The notes below the pieces were generated by a model. That model was given only the letters and a program-made list of their open reading frames with translations. It was not told where the DNA came from and searched no databases. A stretch of DNA of 64,000 nucleotides, taken from Yponomeuta sedellus. Its lineage: Eukaryota; Arthropoda; Insecta; Lepidoptera; Yponomeutidae. The DNA lies in NCBI GenBank assembly GCA_934045075.1, contig OW203738.1:4641487-4705486 (forward strand). Direction: 5' to 3'. Below, in pieces: positions 31,016 to 40,452 of the stretch; positions within the stretch are counted from its first letter, which is position 1, and the number at the start of each line of letters is the position of its first letter. The position numbers and the translations under genes are program-made.

Positions 31016-31059
31016 AACTAAAATTAAATTTTGAATCTTATTTTTATAAAGCTGGTTAA

Positions 31060-31335
31060 ATTAGTGGTGTGCGTGTGTGTGTATGTGTGTGAGAATGTAC
31101 GTGTATATTCATGGACATATTACACAGATCTCGTTAGCCCTATACTAAGTACAACTAAATGACTTGTGTTACAGGTGCCAACTCAACGATAGATTTCATA
31201 CAATAAATAGATATATAACATCTAAGACCCGAGACAAACTAGAAAAGTTCGTTTCCTAGTTAGACCCGGGCGGGGTTCGAACCCGAGACCTTCGGTTTCA
31301 CAGACAGCGTGCCAAACCGCTACGCCACCGGGGTC
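31060..31335 (-). mobile_element. SINE-6 (tRNA-headed) with microsatellite end
   Basis: The minus-strand head has box A TGGCGTAGCGG and box B GGGTTCGAACCCC (31266-31278). The body (ATGACTTGTGTTACAGGTGC on plus) matches 35258-35300 inverted. The 3' end, at the left, runs into a GT-rich tract (31066-31110). Confidence 0.7.
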
Positions 31336-31734
31336 GTCAAATTTCAAAGTTCACCACCTTTTCAAGGATTCAAAATTGACTCGAGCTTTACTTCCGCATC
31401 AGTTAAGGCACTGCATCTCCTTTATACCAAGACGTAGGGGTAGCCGTGTGGGCACTTGAGAGTTTTTGTGACGAACCGTGTTAAAGTAATTAGAGATTTT
31501 TCACTCGCAGCTGTTTGTCGTCGCTTGTCTTAAATTATTGTGGAATGAAAGCCTGTTGAGAATGTTGAAGTCCAGTTAGGTATCCCGATACGCAACCAAG
31601 CTAATTATAAGCCTTATTATTGTATCACAGCCTAAAACTCTGTTTTCTACCGGTTATTACCTATGTGGATTGAAAAACAGAAGGTGAAACTTTAACCTTT
31701 GAATCATCTTTATTCTTTGAAGCTGTAATCATTG

Positions 31735-31794
31735 GACCTCATAAAAAAAAAAGTTGCATACATTTTATGTATGCAACTTGTTTTTTATGAGGTC
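31735..31794. repeat. 60-bp hairpin
   Basis: Left arm GACCTCATAAAAAA...AAGTTGCATACAT pairs with ATGTATGCAACTTG...TATGAGGTC. The arms are 28-29 bp with one difference in the A/T run, separated by TTT. No flanking duplication is identified. Confidence 0.8.
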
Positions 31795-32689
31795 GAATTT
31801 TTGCCATATACTTACTGGCGAGATTTGAAGAAAATACAAAACTACCGCGAAATTACTTGCGAATATATTGAAGTCAAGTGAAAAGTGATACATGGGCTGA
31901 TTATAGATAGATAGAAAAGTGATAATTGTGGCATTTTTGATAACTTATCAATTATCATCGATGATCGTTATTTTTCTCATTATTTTAAAATAACCATTTA
32001 GTTTTTCTTAATGATTCACGATACTCATGCATAGTTATATATTAAATAAGGTAATTACGTTTTACCTAATAAATAATCGGGATTAGATCCGTTTAATATA
32101 GAACGGATTAGTTATTTCGCCCCAGTTGGCTACTAAGCTTCAAGTGTTAATATAGACTGTGGTGGAACCTCTCTTCTGGATCTCGGGAGGATGCTTAGAT
32201 AAAAGCCGTTACTTGATAGTTACACCATTTCATTGCTGTCTGTAAAAAAAATATTAAGCTGGACCTATGTAAAAATTCCTAAAGACAACATGGTAGCCAA
32301 TGGTAGCCTTTCATTCATGTCAAAGATTTTGTACTGATACGAGTATTAGAAGGCCCAGGAAATTGGGGAAATATATTTAATGTTGCCTACACCATACTTT
32401 GGGGTATCGTTAGATTGCTCGTTTAAAATATTAGGAGTGTAATATTATATTAAACCATTTTTCGTTTTAGATTTTATATTTTTTTTGGATATTACAATCA
32501 ATACAATATACATCCATCTCCAGAAATTGCTTGGCCTCCCACAAGCCTTATAGTTTGTCCGGTGTTTGTAGGGTTATGCATAGGTATGGATTTACTATGT
32601 ATCTTTGTACATATGCATCTTTATTATCTGTATAATTATTCTACACGTTACAAGATATATAGATAGATAGACATCTATGTATCTTGTAC
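31795..32689. other. No gene recognised
   Basis: AT-rich; no long frame. A (GATA)n-like tract occurs at 32651-32670 immediately before the LINE-L end. Confidence 0.3.
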
Positions 32690-32785
32690 ATAAAAATGGA
32701 AATTACACAGATATTTCTTAACCTAAAAGTACAGACGGCGGCCTTATCACTAAAATTGATCTCTTCCATACAGCCTTTTACAAAA
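32690..32785 (-). mobile_element. LINE-L 3' end
   Basis: TGTACATAAAAATGGAAATT, GTACAGACGGCGGCCTTATC and TTGATCTCTTCCATACAGCC match 12070-12160. Confidence 0.7.
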
Positions 32786-32846
32786 TTTCACTAAACGAAC
32801 CTTCCACAGAAATAGTTAAGACTCTTAAAGAGATGATCATTCAGTT

Positions 32847-33127
32847 TTAAAAACCTATTTAGAGGCTAAAAATTTTTTGGGGCTGTAAGTAATGCAATTT
32901 GCTTAAGTCAGATGTCGCTGCCTGTACGTAATACAGAGAATAGTGTAAAGAGGTTCGAAATTTCACTATTGCCGTGAGTCGCCCATTGGCTCAATTGGTA
33001 GAGCGCTGGCACGGATAGCCAGAGGTTGCGGGTTCGAATCCCGGCATGGGTGAAATTTTTAGCCTCTAAATAGGTTTTTAAATTTGTTCCTTAGCACGGG
33101 TTAGTGCATTAAAAAAAAAAAAATAGT
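32847..33127 (+). mobile_element. SINE-1 with short inverted 5' stub and leader
   Basis: Flanked by ATGATCATTCAGTT at 32833-32846 and 33128-33141. A 26-bp minus-sense stub (AAAAACCTATTTAGAGGC) is followed by the plus-sense leader (GGGGCTGTAAGTAATGCAAT), the full tRNA domain (32980-33052) and the tail with an A run. This shows that the inverted segment length varies while its outer edge is fixed. Confidence 0.9.
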
Positions 33128-33141
33128 ATGATCATTCAGTT

Positions 33142-33527
33142 GTTAAACCACTAGAAACTAAAAGTATGAAAGGATATAAATATCTGCCAAACACTGTGAA
33201 ATGTATACTGCTATAAAAGAACATAAATAAGAAATGTGGCGCGTCTTTGTCTGACTACAGGATGTTTAGACTTGTGAAACGATCCATAAATTGTGCTCAG
33301 ATTAACACTGTAAAGTGTAACAAAGTTATTAATGGATAGTCAGTGAAATGTAGATATACACTTCCTCTTTTTATGACTATTTCTGAGAAATTGAAACTGA
33401 GAAGGGGCTATGGCCAGGCACATCACACTTCAAATGTTACCGAATTGAATGTCACTGGCATGCAACAAATTTTATAGCCTTGGATGCAGTACAAAAGAAG
33501 TGATATGCATTTGACAATCTACAGCCA
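33142..33527. other. No confident gene; possible ancient LINE coding trace
   Basis: Reading near 33470-33510 gives FIALDAVQKK, reminiscent of the LDAVQ motif in reverse transcriptase C-terminal regions, but stops interrupt it. Too weak to assign. Confidence 0.2.
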
Positions 33528-33708
33528 TTTAGCTTTCACAATATACCTCGGCTACTATCGGATAGAATAAATTTGTGTAATAGAAATATCGGCACTAATA
33601 TGACACTTAATTTCGAAATCAGAACTCGATCATCAGTCCGATATAAACCTTCAAGAAGGCAAAAACCGAAGCCTACTCTAGAGCCTAAGGTATATTTTAA
33701 AGCTAACA
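33528..33708. mobile_element. MITE-B copy (opposite orientation)
   Basis: Ends TTAGCTTTCACAATATACCT and AGGTATATTTTAAAGCTAA are inverted complements. The interior contains CGAAATCAGAACTCGATCAT and AAAACCGAAGCCTACTCTAG, the reverse complement of the copy at 6845-7022. Confidence 0.65.
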
Positions 33709-33911
33709 GACTGTAATATGTGTTAGCTCAAGAACTACTTATTTTGATCGCGTGATCCATAATCCACACAACACAATTACTTATCCTGGGCACAGTAAAT
33801 GCAGTTGACGTACGTACCTCCTGATAGTGCATTGTAGGTTCAATCCACAGCAGGTCAACCTTTACATGTTTGTTTAAAAGTCGTGATGGATTAGAGTGCA
33901 CGTACGTAAAG

Positions 33912-34155
33912 TTCGCAATACCACACGAAATCATCGTGAGGAAACCCGCGCCTTGGTTGGATTCGCACGTATTGAATAGTCTTTCCTGTGGGCTAGGCCG
34001 ACTAAGGTGCTGCGCAAGCCTACACCATCTGAAACCATGAACCAGGCACTACAGCGCTACAACACTCGGAGAGGTCCCTTCACCCATCTAGTTTGAGTGA
34101 AGATGCCACTGGACGCTTTATAAATCATCTCATTACGTAGATGCAAAAGCCAACG
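33912..34155 (+). mobile_element. SINE-4, 5'-truncated
   Basis: GAAATCATCGTGAGGAAACC, TAGTCTTTCCTGTGGGCTAG, GCCACTGGACGCTTTATAAA and the terminal ACGTAGATGCAAAAGCCAA. The same 3' part is found at 7147 (minus), 41587 (minus), 42160 (plus) and 57255 (minus). Confidence 0.7.
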
Positions 34156-34841
34156 CTATGTAAAGGTGGATGTGCTGTCGACTATACTATAGTTTCACCA
34201 TTCACGGCCGATCACCTGACACGCTCTTTCAATCCATGGACGCCTGAAACGTTTTGTACGTGTGCAAGCGCAGATATGAAGCGGCAATGAAATTAAATCG
34301 ACGCGTTACCATGCCGCTCATCCGGAATAACAACGACGTAATTAGTTCTATTATGCAAAACAGTAGAAAATTTCGACGATGATTTTACAGAAACTAGAAA
34401 GAATGATTATCAATCAATCAGCCTCTACGCGTATCTATGTCCAGCAGGGGAGGTCAACAATCAACAAACACATTACAAAAAAGAAAAGGCACTACATTCA
34501 GACTGAGATCATTTGTACAAATCTACGGGCGGAGGCCTTGAACGGGAATTGAACCGAAGACAGCTGATAGTGTAAGCGTTTAACCGCAATGCCAAGTCAA
34601 TTAAATTCTCTCAGTTGTTACCGGAAACAAAAGAAAAAAATCCTAAAACCATCAGCGGCGCGATTGACAAAGCTAATCTTATAACCAAACAACTTAATAA
34701 ATTATTCTGTTCCCTCCAGACACATGTCACGTTTGCAGAACTCATTTAGTATTATTGCCCTTAAATATATGTATCACATCCCAAATATCCCAGGCAGCGT
34801 CTACTCGCGTATACCTGTGGAACACATAAATTACGGTCTTA
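34156..34841. other. Unassigned; contains a decayed tRNA-like SINE head
   Basis: At 34527-34605 the minus strand shows a tRNA-like pattern with GGTTCAATTCCCG (B box-like) and GTTAAACGCTTACAC. A 67-codon frame at 34724-34927 overlaps SINE-2 and is not a gene. Confidence 0.3.
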
Positions 34842-34920
34842 TTTCGATATCAACCCTTGTATGCCCCCACTGCTGGGGCACGGGTCTCTCCCTACATCGC
34901 AGGGCCGTTGGCCGCATTGG
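34842..34920 (-). mobile_element. SINE-2 3'-end fragment
   Basis: TTCGATATCAACCCTTGTAT and CCACTGCTGGGGCACGGGTC are the reverse complement of the SINE-2 3' end. About 80 bp are left. Confidence 0.65.
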
Positions 34921-34974
34921 CCGTTAGATAGACCAGAGACTTCCGCACTTAGCTTCATTGTTGGGCCATTGAAA

Positions 34975-35432
34975 GTAGCAAGCGCTGAGGTATGTTAAAC
35001 TTCAGACGCTAGGGTTTCCTCACGATGTTTTCCTTTACGGTTAGCAAGTGGTATTGCTCCTATGAATTCACAAACGTAAATAAGTTAGAAAACAAAGTCA
35101 TTCATTCTGACGGCCTTGTTGGCGCAGCGGTTTGGCACGCCGACTGTAAAATCGAAGGTCTCGGGTTCGATCCCCGGCCGGGTCAAGCTAGGTTAAGAAC
35201 CTTTGTAGTTGGTCTCGGGTCTCGGATGTTATCTATGTATTTATTATATTAAAGCTATCGTCGAGTTAGCACCTAAAACACAAGTCATTTAGTTGTACTT
35301 AGTATAGGGCTAACAAGATCTGTGTAATATGTCCATGAATATTTATTTATTTATTCGTACATGCCGGAATTCGGGCCCATGACCTCCCGATTGAGAAGCC
35401 GGCGTCCTTTCGCTGCGCTACCACCGCTTCTA
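34975..35432 (-). mobile_element. SINE-3 split by a SINE-6 insertion
   Basis: A minus-strand SINE-3 runs from AGTAGCAAGCGCTGAGG through GAAAACAAAGTCATTCATTC (about 35101) and resumes at CGTACATGCCGGAATTCGGG (35356), ending with its tRNA head GAAGCGGTGGTAGCG on the reverse strand. In uninterrupted copies (40735-40955) AAAGTCATTGGTACATGCCG is continuous, proving the interruption. Confidence 0.75.
35106..35355 (+). mobile_element. SINE-6 inserted in SINE-3
   Basis: tRNA head GTTGGCGCAGCGGTTTGGCA with box B GGGTTCGATCCCCGG (35162-35176), then AAGTCATTTAGTTGTACTTA and a TATTTATTTATTTATT end. ATTC at both edges is the only visible target duplication. Confidence 0.75.
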
Positions 35433-35524
35433 TAAACCCAAGTCCTTATAACACTCTAAAGACGCTGACTAAAATAGTCTGTGGTGGAGATTTTACAAGG
35501 AAAAAATGCAGCCTATGTACCTAG

Positions 35525-35692
35525 CTACGTCCCACTGTAGGGTACAAGCCTTCTGTCCGAAAGGGAGAGTACGGGCTTAAACACCACGCGTGCCCTTAGC
35601 GGATAGGCAATTTCAAGCGCTGAGGTAATGGAATACCTCAAATACTCAGGATTCCTCATGATGTTTTCCTTCAGTTAGCGTTAAACGAAACA
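35525..35692 (-). mobile_element. SINE-3, 3' part
   Basis: ACGTCCCACTGTAGGGTACA, GGCAATTTCAAGCGCTGAGG and CTCATGATGTTTTCCTTCAG are the reverse complement of the SINE-3 3' half. The tRNA head is missing. Confidence 0.65.
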
Positions 35693-36140
35693 AAACAAAA
35701 CCTAAAAACCGTTTCTTAATTAAACAATAAACTGTAAATTTCATATTAAATTCTTTAGTTTTTAAGGTAATAAGGACTACGACAAATTTTAAGATTAAAC
35801 GGAAAAAAGACGCATAACTGAAAAAATAAAAATGGTTTTGCCTTATTTTACAGACTGCGCTAGAATGAGGGTTCTTACAATTATATCAAGGCAAACGAAT
35901 ATAGAAATTTTGTGTGAGTGCTTAGAGAAGCGCACAACGGAAGTAGGCCCCTTGATCCAGATGCCATCAGGCTTGACTGAAATATAGATGTGGCTGTTTG
36001 TGGCAAAAACATCCAAATAAAAATTTCTTTTCAAACGAGACAGGAAATGTTCAAACTTGTGTCATTGTAACTTGTAACATTTGCCGTAACCTCGTGACTA
36101 CGAGGAAATGGCAAATGTAGGGTTTGCGAAAAAGTTTTTA
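35693..36140. other. No gene recognised
   Basis: A 63-codon minus frame (35843-36034) has no motif. Confidence 0.3.
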
Positions 36141-36149
36141 TATATTTCG

Positions 36150-36245
36150 GGTGTATTTTTACGGTTCCGTAGTCAAGAAATAACCTTGTAGTTCCGCTAC
36201 GTCCGTCCGTTTGTCTGTCCTCGACTTGGCACTCAGAAGTACTAA
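36150..36245. repeat. Dispersed lepidopteran-type non-coding repeat
   Basis: TTTTTACGGTTCCGTAGTCA and CTACGTCCGTCCGTTTGTCT belong to a common dispersed repeat with a TACGGAACCCTA signature, also seen at 37526-37540, 54450-54475 and 55290-55320. The transposon class is not certain. Confidence 0.4.
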
Positions 36246-36276
36246 AGAGCTAAAATTTGACATAGATACACGACTA

Positions 36277-36541
36277 TTGTAGACTTTTAGTCCGGATTTA
36301 CTTACGGGTGTTGTTATATCGGAAAAGTCCGACCAGGTTTCGCTCCGATTCGCAGAGCTTAATCATGGTGAGCAGAGACGGAGCTCGCGTTGTCGGTTGC
36401 TTGTCTCACACTCAGTGTGAGACAAGCTCTGCGAATCGGAGCGAAACCTGGTCGGACTTTTCCGATATAACAACACCCGTAAGTAAATCCGGACTAAAAG
36501 TCTACAATGTGTTGTGCTTACGAAAGTTTTAGTTCAAAAAA
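36277..36541 (+). mobile_element. SINE-7 foldback copy with target-site duplication
   Basis: Flanked by AGATACACGACTA at 36264-36276 and 36542-36554. A minus-sense arm (36278-36362) is mirrored by a plus-sense arm (36421-36506). Between them lies the unpaired hairpin domain of the left arm plus CTTGTCTCACACTCAGTGTG, where the senses switch at about 36413. Only the plus arm continues into a unique tail ending GTTTTAGTTCAAAAA. The arrangement (inverted part first, direct part with tail last) is the same as in SINE-1 foldbacks. Confidence 0.85.
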
Positions 36542-36629
36542 AGATACACGACTACATTACGAGTATATGTATTTATTATATGGGGAATGATTTTTATTAT
36601 TTAACTGTATTTACATGCTGGTATTTACA

Positions 36630-36765
36630 TACAGCGAGGCAATGCCGCCAGCCCTCTTGGTACTCTGCCGCCCGACAGCGAGCTGACTCAAATATTTTAT
36701 TTAAATTAGAATAAAGGTTTTAGGTTTAGTTCCGTTTTTATAATAATAGTGTAAACACTGCCGTA
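36630..36765 (+). mobile_element. LINE 3' UTR fragment
   Basis: GCCGCCCGACAGCGAGCTGA and CTCAAATATTTTATTTAAAT match 5230-5290. It is probably the end of a Jockey-like LINE. Confidence 0.45.
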
Positions 36766-36873
36766 CCAGCTTTACAGAAACCATTTCGCCGCATTTTCTG
36801 ACCTCTATTTGAGAACCTCTGGATAATCCCAGAACGCAGAAATTTTCGTCATCCAGTAAGCTATAATCACATA

Positions 36874-37292
36874 ATTACACCATTTTTATTTTTAATGCAC
36901 TAACCCGTGCTAAGGAACAAATTTAAAAACCTATTTATTTATCGGCATGGGTGAAATTTTTAGCCTCTAAATAGGTTTTTAAATTTGTTCCTTAGCACGG
37001 GTTAGTGCATTAAAAATAAAAATGGTGTAATCATGTGGGTACAGTGATATCGTTCCGATGTTAAACCTAACTGCAAAGTAGGTAGTCGGGGCTGTAAGTA
37101 ATGCAATTTGCTTAAGTCAGATGTCACTGCCTGTACGTAATACAGAGAATATTGTAAAGAGGTTCGAAATTTCACTGATGTTGTGAGTCGCCCATTGGCT
37201 CAATTGGTAGAGCGCTGGTACGGATAGCCAGAGGTTGCGGGTTCGAATCCCGGCATGGGTGAAATTTTAAGCCTCTAAATAGGTTTTTAAAT
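36874..37292 (-). mobile_element. Composite SINE-1: small palindrome plus full inverted copy, one duplication
   Basis: The whole 419 bp is enclosed by TATAATCACATA at 36862-36873 and 37293-37304. From the left: a minus-sense tail, a short palindromic body (turning at TTTATTTATCGGCATGGGTG), a plus-sense tail (to about 37026), then a plus-sense leader (CTAACTGCAAAGTAGGTAGT) and complete tRNA domain (37193-37261), ending at AATAGGTTTTTA without tail. Either one complex reverse-transcription product or a SINE-1 inserted into another; the single outer duplication favours the former. Confidence 0.75.
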
Positions 37293-37304
37293 TATAATCA
37301 CATA

Positions 37305-37620
37305 TTTAAAATCATTTTGTAAAACTAGCTAAGTCTCGATGGAGTTGCTCGTTTATCTCTAAAAAATAAAGAAATCCAGACAAAGTCGTGCCAAGTGTAA
37401 GGTTCCTTACTGCGATTTCTTTATAATTTATTATAGTTAATCTTGTGAGACTTGGCCGTCGAAGTGTACACAAGGGTACAAAACGTTAAAGCTGTTGGTT
37501 CTGTGAAGCAGGTAAAAAAGCTCTCCATCTACGGAACCCTACCTGCGCGTGGCCCGTTTTTTAGTTTAGTACTAACTACATAATTACCTCGTAAGTAACC
37601 TACTGAACAATTATAAAATT
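37305..37620. other. No gene recognised
   Basis: Includes a TACGGAACCCTACCTGCGCG phrase (37529-37548) of the dispersed repeat noted at 36150; otherwise unassigned. Confidence 0.3.
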
Positions 37621-37885
37621 GGTGCGGAGCTACCGGAACAGAACACCGGCTTTTCAATCGGGAGGACGTGGGTATGAATTCCAACAAGTATACAGTGTTT
37701 TCTAAGTTATGTACATCTGTGAATACCACTCGCTGACGGTAAAGGAGAACATCGTGTGGAAACCTGGGTGTCAGAATTGTTCAAATACCTCGCTTAAAAT
37801 TGCCAGTCTGCGGTAGGCATGCATTGCCATTAACCCCTTACTCTCTCTGAGAGAAAGTCTGTGCCCTTCAGTGGGACGTTTATTT
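37621..37885 (+). mobile_element. SINE-3, near full length
   Basis: Head GGTGCGGAGCTACCGGAACA with a degenerate box B, then TTTCTAAGTTATGTACATCT, AAGGAGAACATCGTGTGGAA, AATTGCCAGTCTGCGGTAGG and the end TCAGTGGGACGTTTAT. Confidence 0.75.
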
Positions 37886-38139
37886 ATAATTAGAATATTT
37901 TCGGGCTTAATCGCGTAGTAATTTATTGCTATTTTACCTCGACGTTTCGACGACGTTACAGTCATCGTGTTCACGAGAAGACTATGTGCAATATTCTAAC
38001 TGTGTTCAAGTCGCGAAAGTTTAAAATAAGTTATATTATACATTTGGCTACAGCCTGGATAGATTCGTCTGACAGTCACTAATAGGTACTCTTACTACTT
38101 CAGACTACCCGCGTGAAAATATATAACTGCATAGTGTCT

Positions 38140-38343
38140 GTTAGTTTTTAGAACATACCTCGGGCTCTATAGAGTAGGCTTCGGTTTTCGCCGAAAGCAC
38201 GAGTGTAATACTACTTCATGTTCTGTATAAAACTTTTCTTCACTATTTTGAAAAGTTATGTAAAGTTATATATAACAATACAAAATAAACCTTACCTTAT
38301 TGCAATATAATCGGTTTTTCCGATAGTAGCCGGAATATAATAA
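38140..38343. mobile_element. MITE-B copy abutting the Gypsy fragment
   Basis: TCTGTTAGTTTTTAGAACAT, CTCGGGCTCTATAGAGTAGG and CCGATAGTAGCCGGAATATA are MITE-B features. Its right end meets the first recognisable integrase codons, so the MITE may have inserted into, or mark the break of, the Gypsy element. Confidence 0.6.
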
Positions 38344-38344
38344 T

Positions 38345-39412
38345 GTGGAAGACATTGCATCCAGATGGATCGAGATATTCGCGATCAAGGAAGCAACAGC
38401 TGCTACATGTGCCACTGTACTCTTAAATCAAATCTTCCTGAGATATGGCTTGCCACGAAAAATTTCATGTGACAATGGTGTGCAATTCGTATCAGCAGTA
38501 ATGCAAAAGCTCACATACTGCCTCGGCATACAGCAAATTTTCTCACCAGTATACCACCCAGAGCCTAATATGGTAGAAAGACGAAATCGAGACATGAAAA
38601 CTCAGATAGCTATAATGGTGAAAAATCAACATGACTTATGGCCAACTGCTTTGCCTGCAATTCAATTCGCTATAAATACAGCAATTTGCCAATCTACTGG
38701 ATTCACACCAGCATATCTAACTTTTGGACGTGAATTATGTACCCCTTGTGATCTGACACACGATTTAAGTACAATTGTAAGATCAGAAAACTTTGTCCAT
38801 GAAATAACACCCACCTTGAAAAAACTAGCTTACGATCTCAAGATTGCAAAAGATAATGTAGAAAGAACACAAGAAAACAACCGCATGAAAGCTAATGAGA
38901 AACGCAGGCCTGATCCTGGATACGCAATTGGGGACCTTGTGCTTATTACTTCTCATCCCATAAGTAATCAAGCAAAAAATTATACGGCGAAATTTGCACC
39001 AAGAAGAGATGGCCCTTACCAGATCATAAATAAAGTAGGTTCAACCATATATGAAGTTTGTTTGCCCGAATCACCATATCAATCCATAGGCAAGTTCCAC
39101 ACTTCCGCTATTACAAAATTCGAGAAAAGAGGTAACGATGAAAAACTGCATAGCCCCATGAATGCCATCAAACGCAGGGGAAGACCCAAGAAAATTTCCA
39201 ACTCTCGAGACGATATACGAGTACCAGAGGGGGAGAATGTAGCAAGCATGCATAGAATGGAACGCAACTACAACACATTGATGCCCTACTGTGCCTATAC
39301 GGCAGTCCGCACACAGCTACACGCAAGGAGCGTATATAAACGGGCGCACGGCAGCAGAGATTCCAGCCCGATTTTACCTAGGCCGCCTATCATCCATGAT
39401 AGGCCGGCATAG
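38345..39412 (+). pseudogene. Ty3/Gypsy integrase, C-terminal part of pol
   Basis: The integrase core begins with D3 in DIASRWIEIF. The second acidic residue is D43 in SCDNGVQF and the third is E78 in NMVERRNRDMK (34 residues between), giving the D,D-35-E catalytic triad of retroviral-type integrases. Downstream, GDLVLITSHP and KFAPRRDGPYQIINKVGSTI form the GPY/F module typical of Gypsy integrases, then a basic region GRPKKI. Protease, reverse transcriptase, RNase H and the zinc-finger part are absent upstream. The frame runs through the polypurine tract into the LTR; its last codons and stop lie in an inserted Jockey LINE, so the annotated end is not the original one. Confidence 0.9.
39223..39237 (+). 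other. Polypurine tract of the Gypsy element
   Basis: AGAGGGGGAGAA lies directly before TGTAGCAAGC, the expected primer site for plus-strand synthesis next to a 3' LTR. Confidence 0.7.
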
Positions 39413-39881
39413 TAGGATGTCAGCTAGGAACAAGCGAACGCTCTATAAGGTTTGCATTCGTCCCGTGATGACCTACGCGGCACCCGTCTTCGCTCACGCG
39501 TCCCCCTCAGCCCTGTACGGACTGCAGAGGGTACAGAACATTTTTATCCGTAGGGCACTGAACGGTCACTGGTGCGTCAGGAAAGCAGACCTACATCGGG
39601 ACATGGAAATTCCAACCATGCAGCAATTCATTAGGTCCCTCTCAGAGACGTTCTTCAAAACTGCTGAAGAACATCCCAACCCCCTGATCCGCGAAGCAGC
39701 GGCTTACTCTCCGCCCACGACGGACCCACGTTACCTGGTGCGCAGGCCCAGGAACGTACTCGTTGACCCGCCCGATAAATTGTCGTCTGACCTGAACCAC
39801 CTCTTAGAGGCTCGGTCCCAGTCAGACGCGGCCCTCTCCTCTGCCAGTGCCCCCCTTAGGGGGGGCACTGCTCTTTCATAG
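39364..39881 (+). pseudogene. Jockey-clade ORF2 C-terminal fragment
   Basis: An open frame of about 172 codons. RFYLGRLSSMIGRHSRMSAR, NKRTLYKVCIRPVMTYAAPV, SALYGLQRVQNIFIRRAL and SETFFKTAEEHPNPLIREAA are the conserved C-terminal blocks of Jockey-clade reverse transcriptases downstream of the polymerase. The stop is at 39879-39881. Codons upstream of 39364 belong to the Gypsy LTR. The frame has no disabling mutation, which with the exact duplication suggests a fairly recent insertion. Confidence 0.9.
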
Positions 39882-40150
39882 CAGTTTTGTAATATAAACT
39901 CTTCTAAGCGGACGCTCCGCTAGGGAGCTCCGCTGTGCGCCCTCCTCGGCCTCGAGGGGGGTCGCTCCCGATGTGGGTTTAGGGGTCTTTAGGACCAAAA
40001 CCAGTCCCAAGGTGGTGTTTATTGGGTAGGCGCACTTCTTGTGAGTCCCACATTGGCAGCACGGCCGGATCCGTGCTGTTATGCATGAGCATTCACCACC
40101 TCCCTCCCCCGTGTCCTCCGGAGGGTGCCCTTTATAGGGTTAAAAAAAAA
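39364..40150 (+). mobile_element. Jockey LINE, 5'-truncated, inserted in the LTR
   Basis: Flanked by GCAGAGATTC at 39354-39363 and 40151-40160, ending in a poly(A) run (40142-40150). It contains the last part of ORF2 and a GC-rich 3' UTR (39882-40141) with CGCTCCGCTAGGGAGCTCCG. It sits only about 14 bp downstream of the LTR TATA box. Confidence 0.9.
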
Positions 40151-40452
40151 GCAGAGATTCATTCGATAGCCAGCTGGCAATGAGTACGATAGCTCCGCAG
40201 TCTGCTCAAAGTCAGGTCGCTGCATCTGTGCGATAGCTCCGCAGTCCTCAGGTGTTAGGTTAGGTTAGCAAGCTAGGAGAACATCAGGGTGCGATAGCCA
40301 CGCAGTCAGCCCTAGGTTCTATACTAGGTTACCTATCCTATTACTATAACAATACATGTTACTTAAGTTGTGTGTTACCATAGAATAAATCTACCAGTTC
40401 TTATGACATTGGAGTTTTCATTCACTGGCCACACTACAGTAGTTATTATATT

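Larger units (their letters stand above)
39238..40438 (+). repeat. Gypsy 3' LTR, interrupted
   Basis: Starts with TGTAGCAAGCATGCATAG after the polypurine tract and is taken to end at CCACACTACA (40438), so TGT...ACA. Without the inserted LINE and one duplication (39364-40160) it is about 404 bp. It contains a TATA box TATATAAA at 39333-39340 and AATAAA at 40384. Three copies of a 17-bp motif GCGATAGCTCCGCAGTC occur at about 40186, 40230 and 40291. No 5' LTR is in the window, so ends are inferred. Confidence 0.7.

Noticed and set aside
31622..31636. TATCACAGCC, the start of the miR-2/13 family
   Set aside because: The following bases do not continue the mature sequence and no flanking hairpin is present.
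34503..34522. TGAGATCATTTG resembling the bantam miRNA
   Set aside because: Similarity stops after about 11 bases and no stem-loop is seen.
40253..40266. Telomere-like TTAGG repeats
   Set aside because: Only two to three units within the Gypsy LTR; no array.
38345..40438. Envelope gene downstream of the Gypsy integrase
   Set aside because: The polypurine tract and LTR follow integrase directly; no envelope-like frame exists.
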